Below the pieces are notes generated by a model. The model was not told the origin of the DNA. It did not search any database and was given only the letters and a program-made list of their open reading frames with translations. A DNA stretch of 27,130 nucleotides from an uncultured Prevotella sp. Lineage in GTDB: Bacteria; Bacteroidota; Bacteroidia; Bacteroidales; Bacteroidaceae. The position numbers and the translations under genes were made by a program. Position 1 is the first letter of the stretch. Each line of letters opens with the position of its first letter. This document shows positions 1-7,873 of this stretch, one piece after another. The DNA lies in the NCBI GenBank assembly GCA_934183135.1, contig CAKPRX010000022.1:1-27130 (forward strand), read 5' to 3'.

Positions 1-569
1 TTGGGCTTGCCGTTCACATAGATTTTGAACGAGCTGTTGCCGTTAACCTGTATGTTGTCCTGCCCGTCTACGGTTACCATGGGCACCTTCTTGAGCATCT
101 CCATCACCGTGTTCGTGTTGGCCTCGGGGTCGTCCTCCACGCTGTAGGCTATCTTGTCTACATCGGCCTTGACCAGGGGCTTGTAGGCCACCACCTCTAC
201 CGTCTGCAGCTCGTTCTTGCTGTCGCTGATGAGCAGGGTACCCAAGTCTATGGTGTGCTTGGCAGCGCTCACGGTATAAGTGCGCTGCAGGGGAGTACGC
301 CCCACGGCCCGCACCAGCAACTGGTATTCGCCCGTGCCCGTGGCCGTAATGCTGAAACGGCCGTTCAGGTCGGTCAGGGCCTGCTTTACAGGTTTGTCCG
401 TGGCTCCGGGCCGCACGATGGTAAGCGTGGCGTAGGGCTCGCCTTCATGGGTAACCGAGTCGGTCACCACGCCGCGCAGGGTGTAGGTTGTTTCCTTGGT
501 CTGGGCCGCTGCCCCCAGTGCCGTCCATAGCCCTATGGCCATCATAAGCAGTGTCAGTTTCACTTTCAT
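1..569 (-). CDS. TonB-dependent outer-membrane receptor, N-terminal part (cut by window edge)
   Basis: The frame was read directly on the minus strand from the ATG at 569; 189 codons lie in the window and the gene runs off the left edge. The protein starts with a signal peptide (MKVKLTLLMMAIGLWTALG, cleavage near AAAQT). Residues about 30-115 form a carboxypeptidase-regulatory-like beta-sandwich (TLRGVVTDSVT, then DLNGRFSI). Residues about 120-189 are the start of a plug domain (ELQTVEVVAYKP, VMEMLKKVPMVTVDGQDNIQVNG). This order is that of Bacteroidetes outer-membrane beta-barrel receptors that take up substrates using TonB energy. The substrate cannot be told because the barrel is missing. 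The start is preceded by an A-rich stretch (AAAAAAGAAAACA) instead of a Shine-Dalgarno site. It lies divergent from trxA. Confidence 0.85.
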   Translation of the reverse strand, partial: MKVKLTLLMMAIGLWTALGAAAQTKETTYTLRGVVTDSVTHEGEPYATLTIVRPGATDKPVKQALTDLNGRFSITATGTGEYQLLVRAVGRTPLQRTYTVSAAKHTIDLGTLLISDSKNELQTVEVVAYKPLVKADVDKIAYSVEDDPEANTNTVMEMLKKVPMVTVDGQDNIQVNGNSSFKIYVNGKP

Positions 570-645
570 TGTTTTCTTTTTTATAGTCATCGTTATTTTA
601 TATGTTTCCTGTATGGTGGTGGGCGGCCTTGCGGTCATGGGCCTA

Positions 646-679
646 CACCTTATTATATATATACGCGCGGACGCGCGTA
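646..679 (-). promoter_or_regulatory. AT-rich leader motif next to a GC palindrome, upstream of the TonB receptor
   Basis: On the plus strand 646-663 reads CACCTTATTATATATATA. It differs by one base from 10801-10818, upstream of the M43 lipoprotein gene. It is followed at 662-679 by a perfect palindrome with 8-bp arms and a GA centre (TACGCGCG-GA-CGCGCGTA). The motif lies about 77 nt before the receptor start codon. Function is unknown; it may be a leader element or part of the promoter region. Confidence 0.4.
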
Positions 680-918
680 GGGCAATTCCGCTTACCGATC
701 CGGCCTTTCGTCCTATGGTCACCAGCCGTTTCATGGAGGTTGCCTGGGCGTGCGGAATGGCCATTGTGCCTCGTGCGCTGCACGTTGTTATCGTTCGGCA
801 TCACTTTAAAGACGACAAAAGGGGGCATTTATGTCAACCGAGATCCGTATTTTAACTTTTTTACGGTTTATACTCCTCTTCTGACCCTTTCCGCACCTTT
901 AGCCAGTATCGGCAGGGC

Positions 919-983
919 GCTCATGGCTATGGGTACAGGCATAGCCTAACCAGCGGCTACCCTAATGGCCGAGTGCCATGAGC
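919..983. repeat. Nested inverted repeats (possible structured RNA or cruciform)
   Basis: GCTCATGGC (919-927) is the exact complement of GCCATGAGC (975-983), giving a 9-bp closing stem. Inside are GGCTATG/CATAGCC (925-931/940-946, 8-nt loop) and ATGGC/GCCAT (965-969/975-979). The inner stems share bases with the outer arms, so the structures are mutually exclusive. I could not match this to a known riboswitch by eye. Confidence 0.4.
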
Positions 984-1119
984 CTCTTGTCGTCTCTATC
1001 ACCGCGTTAGCCATCCCACGCACGCCCCCTGGATAGGCCGAACAGGCAGCTCGCCGCCAGTCGTGGTGTAAGAGAGGATGACCGCGACAGCGCCAAGCAC
1101 AAAATACTTCGCCATTTGC

Positions 1120-1150
1120 TTTGTGCTGTCCGCGGTTTGCGCTATCTTTG
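1120..1150 (+). promoter_or_regulatory. trxA promoter, Bacteroidetes type
   Basis: TTTG at 1120-1123, a 19-bp spacer, then TATCTTTG at 1143-1150. This matches the Bacteroidetes primary sigma consensus (-33 TTTG, -7 TAnnTTTG). It implies a leader of about 24 nt before the ATG at 1180. Confidence 0.75.
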
Positions 1151-1179
1151 CAGAAGTAATAATCATAAAGACTACAACA

Positions 1180-1494
1180 ATGGAAGTAAAAATCACAAAC
1201 GAGAACATTAAGAGCTACTTAGACGGTGACCTGCCCGTAGTAGTAGACCTGTGGGCCACCTGGTGCGGTCCCTGCCGCATGGTGGCCCCCATCATAGCCG
1301 AGCTGGCCAACGACTACGACGGCCGCGTGGTAGTGGGCAAATGCGACGTGGAGGAAAACGACGATATTGCCATGGAGTATGGCGTGCGCAACATCCCCAC
1401 CATCCTGTTCTTCAAGGGCGGACAGCTGGTAGACAAGTTTGTAGGGGCAGCCACCAAGGCTGTGCTCGACGAGAAAATCAAGGCCCTGCTCTAA
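1180..1494 (+). CDS. trxA: Thioredoxin
   Basis: 104 residues, the usual size of a single-domain thioredoxin. The active site is WCGPC (W28, C29, G30, P31, C32). The buried Asp is in VVDLW (D23) and the cis-proline is in NIPT (P73), so the full catalytic set is present. It reduces protein disulfides in the cytoplasm with electrons from thioredoxin reductase. I chose the ATG at 1180 because the -7 promoter box ends at 1150; the in-frame ATG at 1078 would lie upstream of the promoter and add a hydrophobic stretch absent from thioredoxins. No signal peptide remains with this start. The gene stands alone and converges on tsaE, with a shared stem-loop between them. Confidence 0.95.
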   Translation: MEVKITNENIKSYLDGDLPVVVDLWATWCGPCRMVAPIIAELANDYDGRVVVGKCDVEENDDIAMEYGVRNIPTILFFKGGQLVDKFVGAATKAVLDEKIKALL

Positions 1495-1515
1495 CGGGCC
1501 CCTGTACATAGAGAG

Positions 1516-1555
1516 AGAGCCGGGTATGCGCCATAGCTGCTGCATACCCGGCTCT
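1516..1555. terminator. Bidirectional terminator between trxA and tsaE
   Basis: Perfect 14-bp inverted repeat AGAGCCGGGTATGC (1516-1529) and GCATACCCGGCTCT (1542-1555) with a 12-nt loop, lying between two convergent genes. There is no strong T-run on either side. Confidence 0.8.
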
Positions 1556-1583
1556 TCGTGTCATGGCGGTGGGGCTCCCGCGG

Positions 1584-1997
1584 TCAGAAGGTAAGCAGGC
1601 GGCTCCCGTCGTCGCCTACGGAGATATGAACCTTGACCACATCGTCGGGCAGAATGTCCTCGATGAGCTCGGGCCACTCCAGCAGACAGAGGTTGCCGCC
1701 GTAGAAGTAGTCCTCGTACCCCATGTCGTACACTTCCTCGATGCGCTTGATGCGGTAGAAGTCAAAATGGTATATGGGCTGTCCCTGCCCATCGGTGTAC
1801 TCGTTGACCAGGGCAAAGGTGGGCGATGTAATGACATCCCTGACCCCTAACTCCTGGCACAGGGCCTTGATAAAGGTGGTCTTGCCGGCCCCCATGCTGC
1901 CATAGAAGGCGATAACGCGGGCCGGCCCCATCTGGGCGATAAACTGGCGCGCCGCGGCGTGTATGTCGGCGAGCGACGCAATGGTAATCTGTGTCAT
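1584..1997 (-). CDS. tsaE: tRNA threonylcarbamoyladenosine biosynthesis ATPase TsaE
   Basis: 137 residues, typical TsaE/YjeE length. The Walker A loop is GSMGAGKT (residues 33-40), followed by the family motif SPTFALVNEY (about 58-67), then HFDFYRI and LLEWPE, which are hallmarks of the family. TsaE works with TsaB, TsaC and TsaD to form t6A at position 37 of tRNAs that read ANN codons. Its start lies 7 nt after the porX stop codon, so it is probably the last gene of the porX operon. It ends at the terminator shared with trxA. The link to porX looks like operon packing and not shared function. Confidence 0.95.
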   Translation of the reverse strand: MTQITIASLADIHAAARQFIAQMGPARVIAFYGSMGAGKTTFIKALCQELGVRDVITSPTFALVNEYTDGQGQPIYHFDFYRIKRIEEVYDMGYEDYFYGGNLCLLEWPELIEDILPDDVVKVHISVGDDGSRLLTF

Positions 1998-2004
1998 AGT
2001 TGTA

Positions 2005-3558
2005 TCATCTTTTTTTGGGTTTCAGTGTGATAAGGGGTATAAGCATCTCTTCCATGGATATGCCACCATGCTGGAATGTGTTCTTGTAGTAAGACACATA
2101 GTAGTTGTAGTTATTGGGATAGGCGAAGAAAGCATCGCCCGTGGCAAACACGTAGCTGGTACTCAGGTTGGGGGCCGGGAGCTGGGCCTGACGCGGGTCC
2201 TTGATGACAAACACCTCCTTGGAGTTATAGCTCAGGTTCTTGCCCAACTTGTAGCGCAGATTGGTGTTGGTATTACGGTCGCCAATAATACGGATGGGCT
2301 TGGTGGCGCGTATGGAGCCATGGTCGGTGGTGAGCACCACACGGCAGCCAGTCTGGGCGACTGCGCGGAAGAGGTCAGCGATAACAGAGTGGCGGAACCA
2401 GCCAAGGGTAAGGTTACGGTAAGCCGACTCGTCGTTGGCCAGCTCGCGTATCATCTTGGACTCGGTACGGGCATGCGAGAGCATATCGATAAAGTTGACC
2501 ACCACCACGTTCAGGTCATAAGCCGAGCACTCGTTGAGCCTACTGATAAACTTCTCGGCGCCGGCGCTGTCGTTAATCTTGCTGTAGCTGAAGGTGTCGT
2601 GGCGCCTATAGCGTTCTATCTGCGTCCGTATGAGCGGCTCCTCGTTCAGGTTCTTGCCCTCCTCCTCGTCCTCGTCTACCCACAGCTCCGGAAACATCGT
2701 GGCTATCTGCGTAGGCATCAGTCCGCTGAAGATAGCATTGCGTGCGTACTGCGTGGCAGTAGGCAGTATGCTGGTGTACATATCCTCGTCTATCTCATAG
2801 AGATCGCCTATCTGCGGGGCCAGCATGCGCCACTGGTCATAGCGGAAGTTGTCTATCACAATGAGGAACACCCGTTCGCCCGCATCCAGCATGGGGAAGA
2901 TGCGGCGGCTCATCACATCGGTACTCATCAGCGGCCGGTCCGTATTGCCAGGCTTTACCCAGTCCAGGTAATGCTGGCGGACAAACTTGGCAAACCCCAG
3001 GTTGGCCTCTTCCTTCTGCATCTGCAACATCTCGGTCATGGTACTGTCCGCGCTGCTCAGCTCGAGTTCCCAGTGGGTCAGCCGGCGGTACATGTCCATC
3101 CAGTCGGCCACCGAGCGGCACTCCATCATCTGCATCATCAGGTTCTGATAATTCTGCTGGTACCCGGTCTGCGTCACCTCGGTCACTATCTCCCGGCTGT
3201 GTATATTCTTCTTTAGGGTGAGCAGTATCTGGTGCGGGTTCACGGGCTTGATGAGATAGTCGGCTATCTTGGACCCTATGGCCTGGTCCATGATGTCCTC
3301 CTCCTCGCTCTTGGTAACCATTACCACAGGCGTGGCAGGACTCACCTCCTTGATACGCTGCAGGGTCTCCAGCCCGGTGAGTCCCGGCATCATCTCGTCG
3401 AGCAGCACCAGGTCGAAGGTGCGCTGGCTGCACATCTCTATGGCGTCGCTGCCATTGGTTACGGTCACCACGTCATACCCTTTTTTCTCCAGGAACAGTA
3501 TATGGGCCCGCAAGAGTTCTATCTCGTCGTCGACCCAAAGCAGTAATCCGTTAGTCAT
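2005..3558 (-). CDS. porX: PorX: response regulator with PglZ-type phosphodiesterase domain (T9SS regulator)
   Basis: 517 residues. Residues 1-120 are a CheY-like receiver with a complete set of key residues: D10/D11 acidic pocket, D54 phospho-acceptor (LVLLDEMMPG), T82 and K104. Residues about 215-515 form an alkaline-phosphatase-like PglZ domain; likely metal or catalytic residues are D236 (VIDNFRYDQW), the Thr in LPTATQYAR (267 or 269), D358, H362, D412-H413 (TTDHGS) and H497. This layout is that of PorX, which in Porphyromonas gingivalis works with PorY and SigP to control T9SS genes. No DNA-binding domain is present, as expected. No PorY-like histidine kinase lies in the window. It starts 40 nt after porW, and the leader carries a TATATATA tract about 15 nt before the ATG. 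Confidence 0.95.
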   Translation of the reverse strand: MTNGLLLWVDDEIELLRAHILFLEKKGYDVVTVTNGSDAIEMCSQRTFDLVLLDEMMPGLTGLETLQRIKEVSPATPVVMVTKSEEEDIMDQAIGSKIADYLIKPVNPHQILLTLKKNIHSREIVTEVTQTGYQQNYQNLMMQMMECRSVADWMDMYRRLTHWELELSSADSTMTEMLQMQKEEANLGFAKFVRQHYLDWVKPGNTDRPLMSTDVMSRRIFPMLDAGERVFLIVIDNFRYDQWRMLAPQIGDLYEIDEDMYTSILPTATQYARNAIFSGLMPTQIATMFPELWVDEDEEEGKNLNEEPLIRTQIERYRRHDTFSYSKINDSAGAEKFISRLNECSAYDLNVVVVNFIDMLSHARTESKMIRELANDESAYRNLTLGWFRHSVIADLFRAVAQTGCRVVLTTDHGSIRATKPIRIIGDRNTNTNLRYKLGKNLSYNSKEVFVIKDPRQAQLPAPNLSTSYVFATGDAFFAYPNNYNYYVSYYKNTFQHGGISMEEMLIPLITLKPKKR

Positions 3559-3598
3559 TGTCTCTGTATCTATATATATTATGGTTAGGATACTACGG

Positions 3599-6500
3599 TT
3601 AGAAACCCTCTAAGTCGTAGTACTCGTCTTCTAAGTCAAACTTCTTCTTGGGCGGGGCCACCTTTTTCTTGGCCTTGCCCTTGAGGGTGTCGGCCGGGGC
3701 CGGAGTAGTCTTGTCACGGAAGTAGATACCCGTCTTGCTCACCGCGGGTTTAGGGGGCGCCGGGGCTGCGGGCTTGGCCGTGGGGGCAGCGGATGCCTTA
3801 CCCGTAGCGGGGGTCTTGGCCGCGGGGCGCGCGGTGGTCTTACCGGCAGCCGAGGGCTGGGTGGTGGGCAGGATGATACCCTTGCCTGTGTCCGAGGGCT
3901 TGGCCGCGGGGGCGGCCGTCTCGGCTGGCGGGAGGAGTATCCCGGTCTTGCCCGGAGTGGTCGCGGGCGCCGTAGTGGTGGCTCCGGGAAGTGTAACGGT
4001 AATTCCGGGCTTGCCAGAGGTGGCTCCGGGCGATGCCGGGGTGCTCTCCGGCTGTGTGGCGGGCACAAAGGTTTTGCCTGCCGGGGCCGACGGTTCGGTG
4101 GGAGCTGTCTGCCCGGTGGGTACCAGCGTACCGGCGGCCGGCGTGGTGGCGGCAGGCTCGTCGGGAGCCACATAGGTGCCACCCGTGCGCTGTCCGGCAT
4201 CCTCGGGCTCGGCCAGCAGCATGCCATCGTCGAGCGCACGGTCTATCTCCTCGACCGAGGGCTCGGGGGCAGGGCGCGTCACTATCTCATCGGGCTCTGT
4301 AAGCAGCCTGAAGGTGCTCACCTTCAGCGGGGCAAAGTGTTTGGCATAGTAGGCGGCATAGTCGTCGTAGCTATAGGGATGGCCTATAAGTTCCAGGTTG
4401 GCGTTGCTGATGACGAGCGAACGGCAACCGGGATAGCGCTGCACGATATGCTGGGCGTAGAGCTGGCGGGCATACTGCAGGGCCTCATCATAGTTGCGGA
4501 AAACGCTCACCTCCATGTGCTGCAGACCGCTGTGGTCGCTGACGGAGATTTCAAAGTTGCGCACCATGAAGTTGGTAAAGTTGTAGCGGGCCAGTTCGAA
4601 GAGTAGCTGGTTGACCTTTACAGAGTCGGGGGCATACACCAGCACGAACTTGAACTCAGCAGTGCGGTCGGGCGTAAACGTGCGCACAGAGTCGGCCGCT
4701 GCGCCACTCAGCACGGCGGCTCGCTGCGCCCACATGCCGTCCAGGTCAAACTTGTCGCTACGCAGCCGGCGACCCGCCTTCACTCCGTTGATAATCATGC
4801 CGGCCAGGGCACTTATATCGCTTTCCGGAAACTGGCTAACCACCCGCTGCAGGTCGGCCAGACAACTGTCTGGCTGACCGTCGTTCAACTTGGCCAAGGC
4901 TCCTATGAACAGGAACTTGTCGCGATTGGCACCCTGGGGGAAACGGCGGGCCGAGAAAGCGGTATTGGTACGCACCTCGGCCATGCGGTCGGCCTTGAAG
5001 GCGTTGTAGGTAGCCGCGTAGAGCGAGTCTTCCAGGTGTACGCCCACCCGGGCGTTCTCGGCAAAATAGGGGTCGGTCAGCACCGTTGTCCACTGGCTCT
5101 GCGCGTAGTGGCTCTTCAGGCTGTCCAGGCATCGCTGCGCCTGGGCCGACCGCTGCTGACGCATATAGAGCAGGTAGAGGTGGTAGTAAGCCTCGTCCAT
5201 GCCCGCATAGGTAGGATAATGGTCTGTCAGGCGGCACAGGTACTTCTCGCTGAGCCGTAGGTTGTCCAGTTTGTCCTTGAAGATGACGCCCGCATGGAAG
5301 AGGCCGTCCATGATAAGCTGGTCGCTCTCCTCCACCTGTTCGGGGGTAAATGGTATCTGGGCGAGGTAGTACTCGCGGCGATGGGGGTCGTTCTGGGCGC
5401 TGTCGGGCTGAGCCTTAATAGAGTCGGCGCGGGCAGCCTCGCGGGCCACCGAGTCGGCCTGCTGTGGGGTCAGGGTCTGCTCGTCGCCCGGTGCCGACAC
5501 CACCGTCTTGTTTATCCGTTGCCAGTTGTCCACATTCTCGCGCTTGCCCCAGAGTTTCTGGAACGTGGCCTTACCCTGGCTCACCGCCATGGGGTTATAG
5601 AAGTACCACTGGCCGTTGCCCTGCTGTCCCATGGTGGTCTGCTGGGTGTTGGCACGGCGGTTGCCGGCCATTCCCGTCTCACCCCCGTTCTGGCTCTGCA
5701 TGGCCTGGGCGTCGTTCTCCTGCTGGGCACGACGCTCCTCTTTCTCTTTCTTCTTCAGGGCCGCTATCACGCGGTCTATGGCGGCATTGCGCTCGGCCTC
5801 GCCCATGCGGGCCAGGGCCTGCAGCGAGTCCTGCAGGGCCACGGCCTCGGTATGGGGCACCAGTTCGTCCAGCACCTGCGACCGCTCAGACAGCTGCCGG
5901 TAGTCGGGGCGGTCCTGGTCCAGCAGTCCGATGGCCTCGCCATAGCAGCGGCGCGCATCCGAGAACTTCTCGCGCTGCCAGTACAGGTCGCCCAGACGCA
6001 GGAGCAGCACACCTTTCTCGACACCGCTACGGGTGGCCTTGCGGTTGCCCGTCTCGTAGGCCGACAGGGCGTGCAGGGTGTCGCGGTCGGCCAGATAGAT
6101 GTTGCCGATGGCGTAATATACCTGGTCGAGATATTCCTTGTTGTTGTCCGAGGCTGCCATACGGCGCAGCCTGCTTATCATACGTCGCGACTGACCCTTG
6201 GCCATCACCTCGGTCTGTGCGATACGCGCGTTGAACTCCAGTTCGTAAGGCGGGTTGAGCCTTATCACCCTGCGGTAAGCGCGGTAAGCCGAGTCGGGCT
6301 GGCCCACAGCGGCATAGAGCTGACCCAGCAGGAACCACTCACGGGCACGCTGCTTACGGCGCATCTCGTGGTGTATCACCCGGCGCACATAGGGTATGGC
6401 GCGGTGGTAGTCGGCCGTACGGAGATAGTAGTCGGCATAGGCATAGTCCCACTCCTTGACGGCGCGCCAGTCCATAGAGTCGCGGGCCATGTTGCGTATC

Positions 6501-7873
6501 ACGTCCTCGGCATCGTAGAGCCAGCCCCCCTCAGCGTAGCACTTGGCGAGCCAGGCCCGGGCCTTGCCGTAGATAGCGGGCTGGGTGGCATAGAGACGGC
6601 TCATGTACGAGAAGGTAGAGGCCGCCTCGTCGAAGGCTCCCATGTGAAACTGGGCACGGCCCATGAGCATCCAGGCTTTCCAGAGGAAGGGGTTGTACTC
6701 GCGACGGCTGAGCCACTCGATGTCGCGGGGTGTCTTGCGCCGCTGCTTGTCCCATACGGGACGGCGCTTGATGCTGTGCTGGTGTATGGCTTTCTCGGCC
6801 TTGGTCACCGCCGTCTCGTAGTAAGACTTGCCCAGCTCGCGACTGGCCTTGTTGCCCACCGGGTAGAGGGGTATCAGCTCGGTATAGTTGTCCTTGTTGC
6901 CCCGCTCTTTCTCCAAGGAGCCTTCCACGTAGGCCACAGAGCCGTTATAGTAAGTGTTGTAGCGCGCCTTGAAGGCATGCCACCAGCGCGACGACGACGT
7001 GTTCTTCTGGGTAGAGCACCCCGTGAGGGCCAGGACTGCCAGCGCCCACAGCAGGGCCCGCCGGCGCAGCAGGGCCACCATGGCGGCACGTCCCCAGCGG
7101 GCCAGGGCATAGACTACTACGGCCACCAGGATAATGGAGGCTCCCGAGGGCACATTGAGCAGATACGAGAGCGCCAGCCCGGCCATGCAGTCTATCCAGC
7201 CGATGACGATGCTCAGCCCTATCATACGCTTGTAGCTATAGGTAAACACATTGGCCGTCATCTGGGGAATGGTGAGCAGACTGATGGCCAGCACCACACC
7301 CACCAAGCGCAGCGTGGCCACTATGGTCATGGCGATGAGGGCCATCATAGTGTACTCTATCAGACTGACGGGCAACCGCCGTGAGCGGGCGAAGACGGGG
7401 TCGAACGCCACGCTGACTATGCTGTGGTAGAAGGCCACCGTGAGCATGCCCACCACCAGTGTGAGGGTGCCCAGGAGCACCAGGTCGGCCGTGCCGATGG
7501 TCAATATGCTTCCGAAAAGATACGAGTTGAGGTCGGGCATGAAACCGGGGGAGAGAAAACAGCAGATAATGCCCACGCTCATGCCCAGCGTCCAGAAAAA
7601 GGCGATAGTCGAGTCCTGGCGCACGTGGCCCTTGTGTGACAGCCACTGTACGCCCATGGCACTGGCCACGGAGAAGAGCAGCGCCGAGAGTATCGGACTG
7701 AATCCGAAGTAAACGCCCAGGCCAATACCGCCAAACGAGGCATGGGTAAGGCCGCCACTGATAAACACCAGGCGGCGCGTTACGATATAGGTGCCCACCA
7801 TGCCGCACAGGATGCTGGCCAGCAGGGAGCCGATAATGGCGTTCTGGAAGAAGGTGTACGTCAATATATCCAT
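3599..7873 (-). CDS. ABC-3 metal permease joined in frame to PorW/SprE TPR lipoprotein (1424 aa)
   Basis: One uninterrupted frame carries two proteins normally encoded separately. Residues 1-262 are a ZnuB/MntB-type ABC-3 permease: many membrane segments, GGLTHASFGGIGLG at 40-53, and RLVGVVLAISLLTIPQ at 189-204. From M265 the sequence is a lipoprotein signal peptide (MVALLRRRALLWALAVLALTG, lipobox Cys C286). It runs into the PorW/SprE start (SRWWHAFKARYNTYYNGSVAY, then GNKDNYTELIPLYPVGNK), many TPR-like helical repeats (about 380-1130), a Pro/Ala/Thr-rich tail (about 1247-1411) and the acidic end DLEDEYYDLEGF. PorW is a periplasmic or outer-membrane-associated T9SS lipoprotein. An internal start at 7081 would give a separate 1160-residue PorW, but then the permease would have no stop codon. 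Permease ATPase and binding-protein genes are absent nearby. The start overlaps the previous gene (TAATG). Confidence 0.85.
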   Translation of the reverse strand: MDILTYTFFQNAIIGSLLASILCGMVGTYIVTRRLVFISGGLTHASFGGIGLGVYFGFSPILSALLFSVASAMGVQWLSHKGHVRQDSTIAFFWTLGMSVGIICCFLSPGFMPDLNSYLFGSILTIGTADLVLLGTLTLVVGMLTVAFYHSIVSVAFDPVFARSRRLPVSLIEYTMMALIAMTIVATLRLVGVVLAISLLTIPQMTANVFTYSYKRMIGLSIVIGWIDCMAGLALSYLLNVPSGASIILVAVVVYALARWGRAAMVALLRRRALLWALAVLALTGCSTQKNTSSSRWWHAFKARYNTYYNGSVAYVEGSLEKERGNKDNYTELIPLYPVGNKASRELGKSYYETAVTKAEKAIHQHSIKRRPVWDKQRRKTPRDIEWLSRREYNPFLWKAWMLMGRAQFHMGAFDEAASTFSYMSRLYATQPAIYGKARAWLAKCYAEGGWLYDAEDVIRNMARDSMDWRAVKEWDYAYADYYLRTADYHRAIPYVRRVIHHEMRRKQRAREWFLLGQLYAAVGQPDSAYRAYRRVIRLNPPYELEFNARIAQTEVMAKGQSRRMISRLRRMAASDNNKEYLDQVYYAIGNIYLADRDTLHALSAYETGNRKATRSGVEKGVLLLRLGDLYWQREKFSDARRCYGEAIGLLDQDRPDYRQLSERSQVLDELVPHTEAVALQDSLQALARMGEAERNAAIDRVIAALKKKEKEERRAQQENDAQAMQSQNGGETGMAGNRRANTQQTTMGQQGNGQWYFYNPMAVSQGKATFQKLWGKRENVDNWQRINKTVVSAPGDEQTLTPQQADSVAREAARADSIKAQPDSAQNDPHRREYYLAQIPFTPEQVEESDQLIMDGLFHAGVIFKDKLDNLRLSEKYLCRLTDHYPTYAGMDEAYYHLYLLYMRQQRSAQAQRCLDSLKSHYAQSQWTTVLTDPYFAENARVGVHLEDSLYAATYNAFKADRMAEVRTNTAFSARRFPQGANRDKFLFIGALAKLNDGQPDSCLADLQRVVSQFPESDISALAGMIINGVKAGRRLRSDKFDLDGMWAQRAAVLSGAAADSVRTFTPDRTAEFKFVLVYAPDSVKVNQLLFELARYNFTNFMVRNFEISVSDHSGLQHMEVSVFRNYDEALQYARQLYAQHIVQRYPGCRSLVISNANLELIGHPYSYDDYAAYYAKHFAPLKVSTFRLLTEPDEIVTRPAPEPSVEEIDRALDDGMLLAEPEDAGQRTGGTYVAPDEPAATTPAAGTLVPTGQTAPTEPSAPAGKTFVPATQPESTPASPGATSGKPGITVTLPGATTTAPATTPGKTGILLPPAETAAPAAKPSDTGKGIILPTTQPSAAGKTTARPAAKTPATGKASAAPTAKPAAPAPPKPAVSKTGIYFRDKTTPAPADTLKGKAKKKVAPPKKKFDLEDEYYDLEGF
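3640..4135 (-). repeat. Low-complexity Pro/Ala/Thr tail repeats in PorW
   Basis: Codons for residues about 1247-1411 hold a degenerate unit around G-K-x-G-I-x-L-P, spaced by Pro/Ala/Thr linkers: GKTFVPA, GKPGITVTLPG, GKTGILLPP, GKGIILPTT, GKTTARP, GKASAAP and SKTGIYFRD. It probably forms an extended linker before the conserved C-terminus. Confidence 0.7.

Larger units (their letters stand above)
570..1119. other. Gene-free intergenic region with several inverted repeats
   Basis: I see no convincing gene in this stretch between the TonB receptor and the trxA promoter. The overlapping small frames have no recognisable protein. It holds the leader motif at 646-663, a GC palindrome at 662-679, and nested dyads at 919-983. 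No TAnnTTTG promoter facing the receptor was found, so the receptor's promoter is unassigned. Confidence 0.6.

Noticed and set aside
1078..1179. N-terminal extension of thioredoxin as an exported form
   Set aside because: The extension begins upstream of the consensus promoter; the shorter start gives a standard 104-residue thioredoxin.
1963..3216. Plus-strand frame of 417 codons opposite PorX
   Set aside because: Antisense to PorX with its intact catalytic motifs; no domain or promoter supports it.
5294..7384. Long plus-strand frame (696 codons) opposite PorW
   Set aside because: It is antisense to a clear PorW/TPR coding frame, is very rich in His/Gly/Val/Leu, and has no recognisable domain; a GC-bias shadow.
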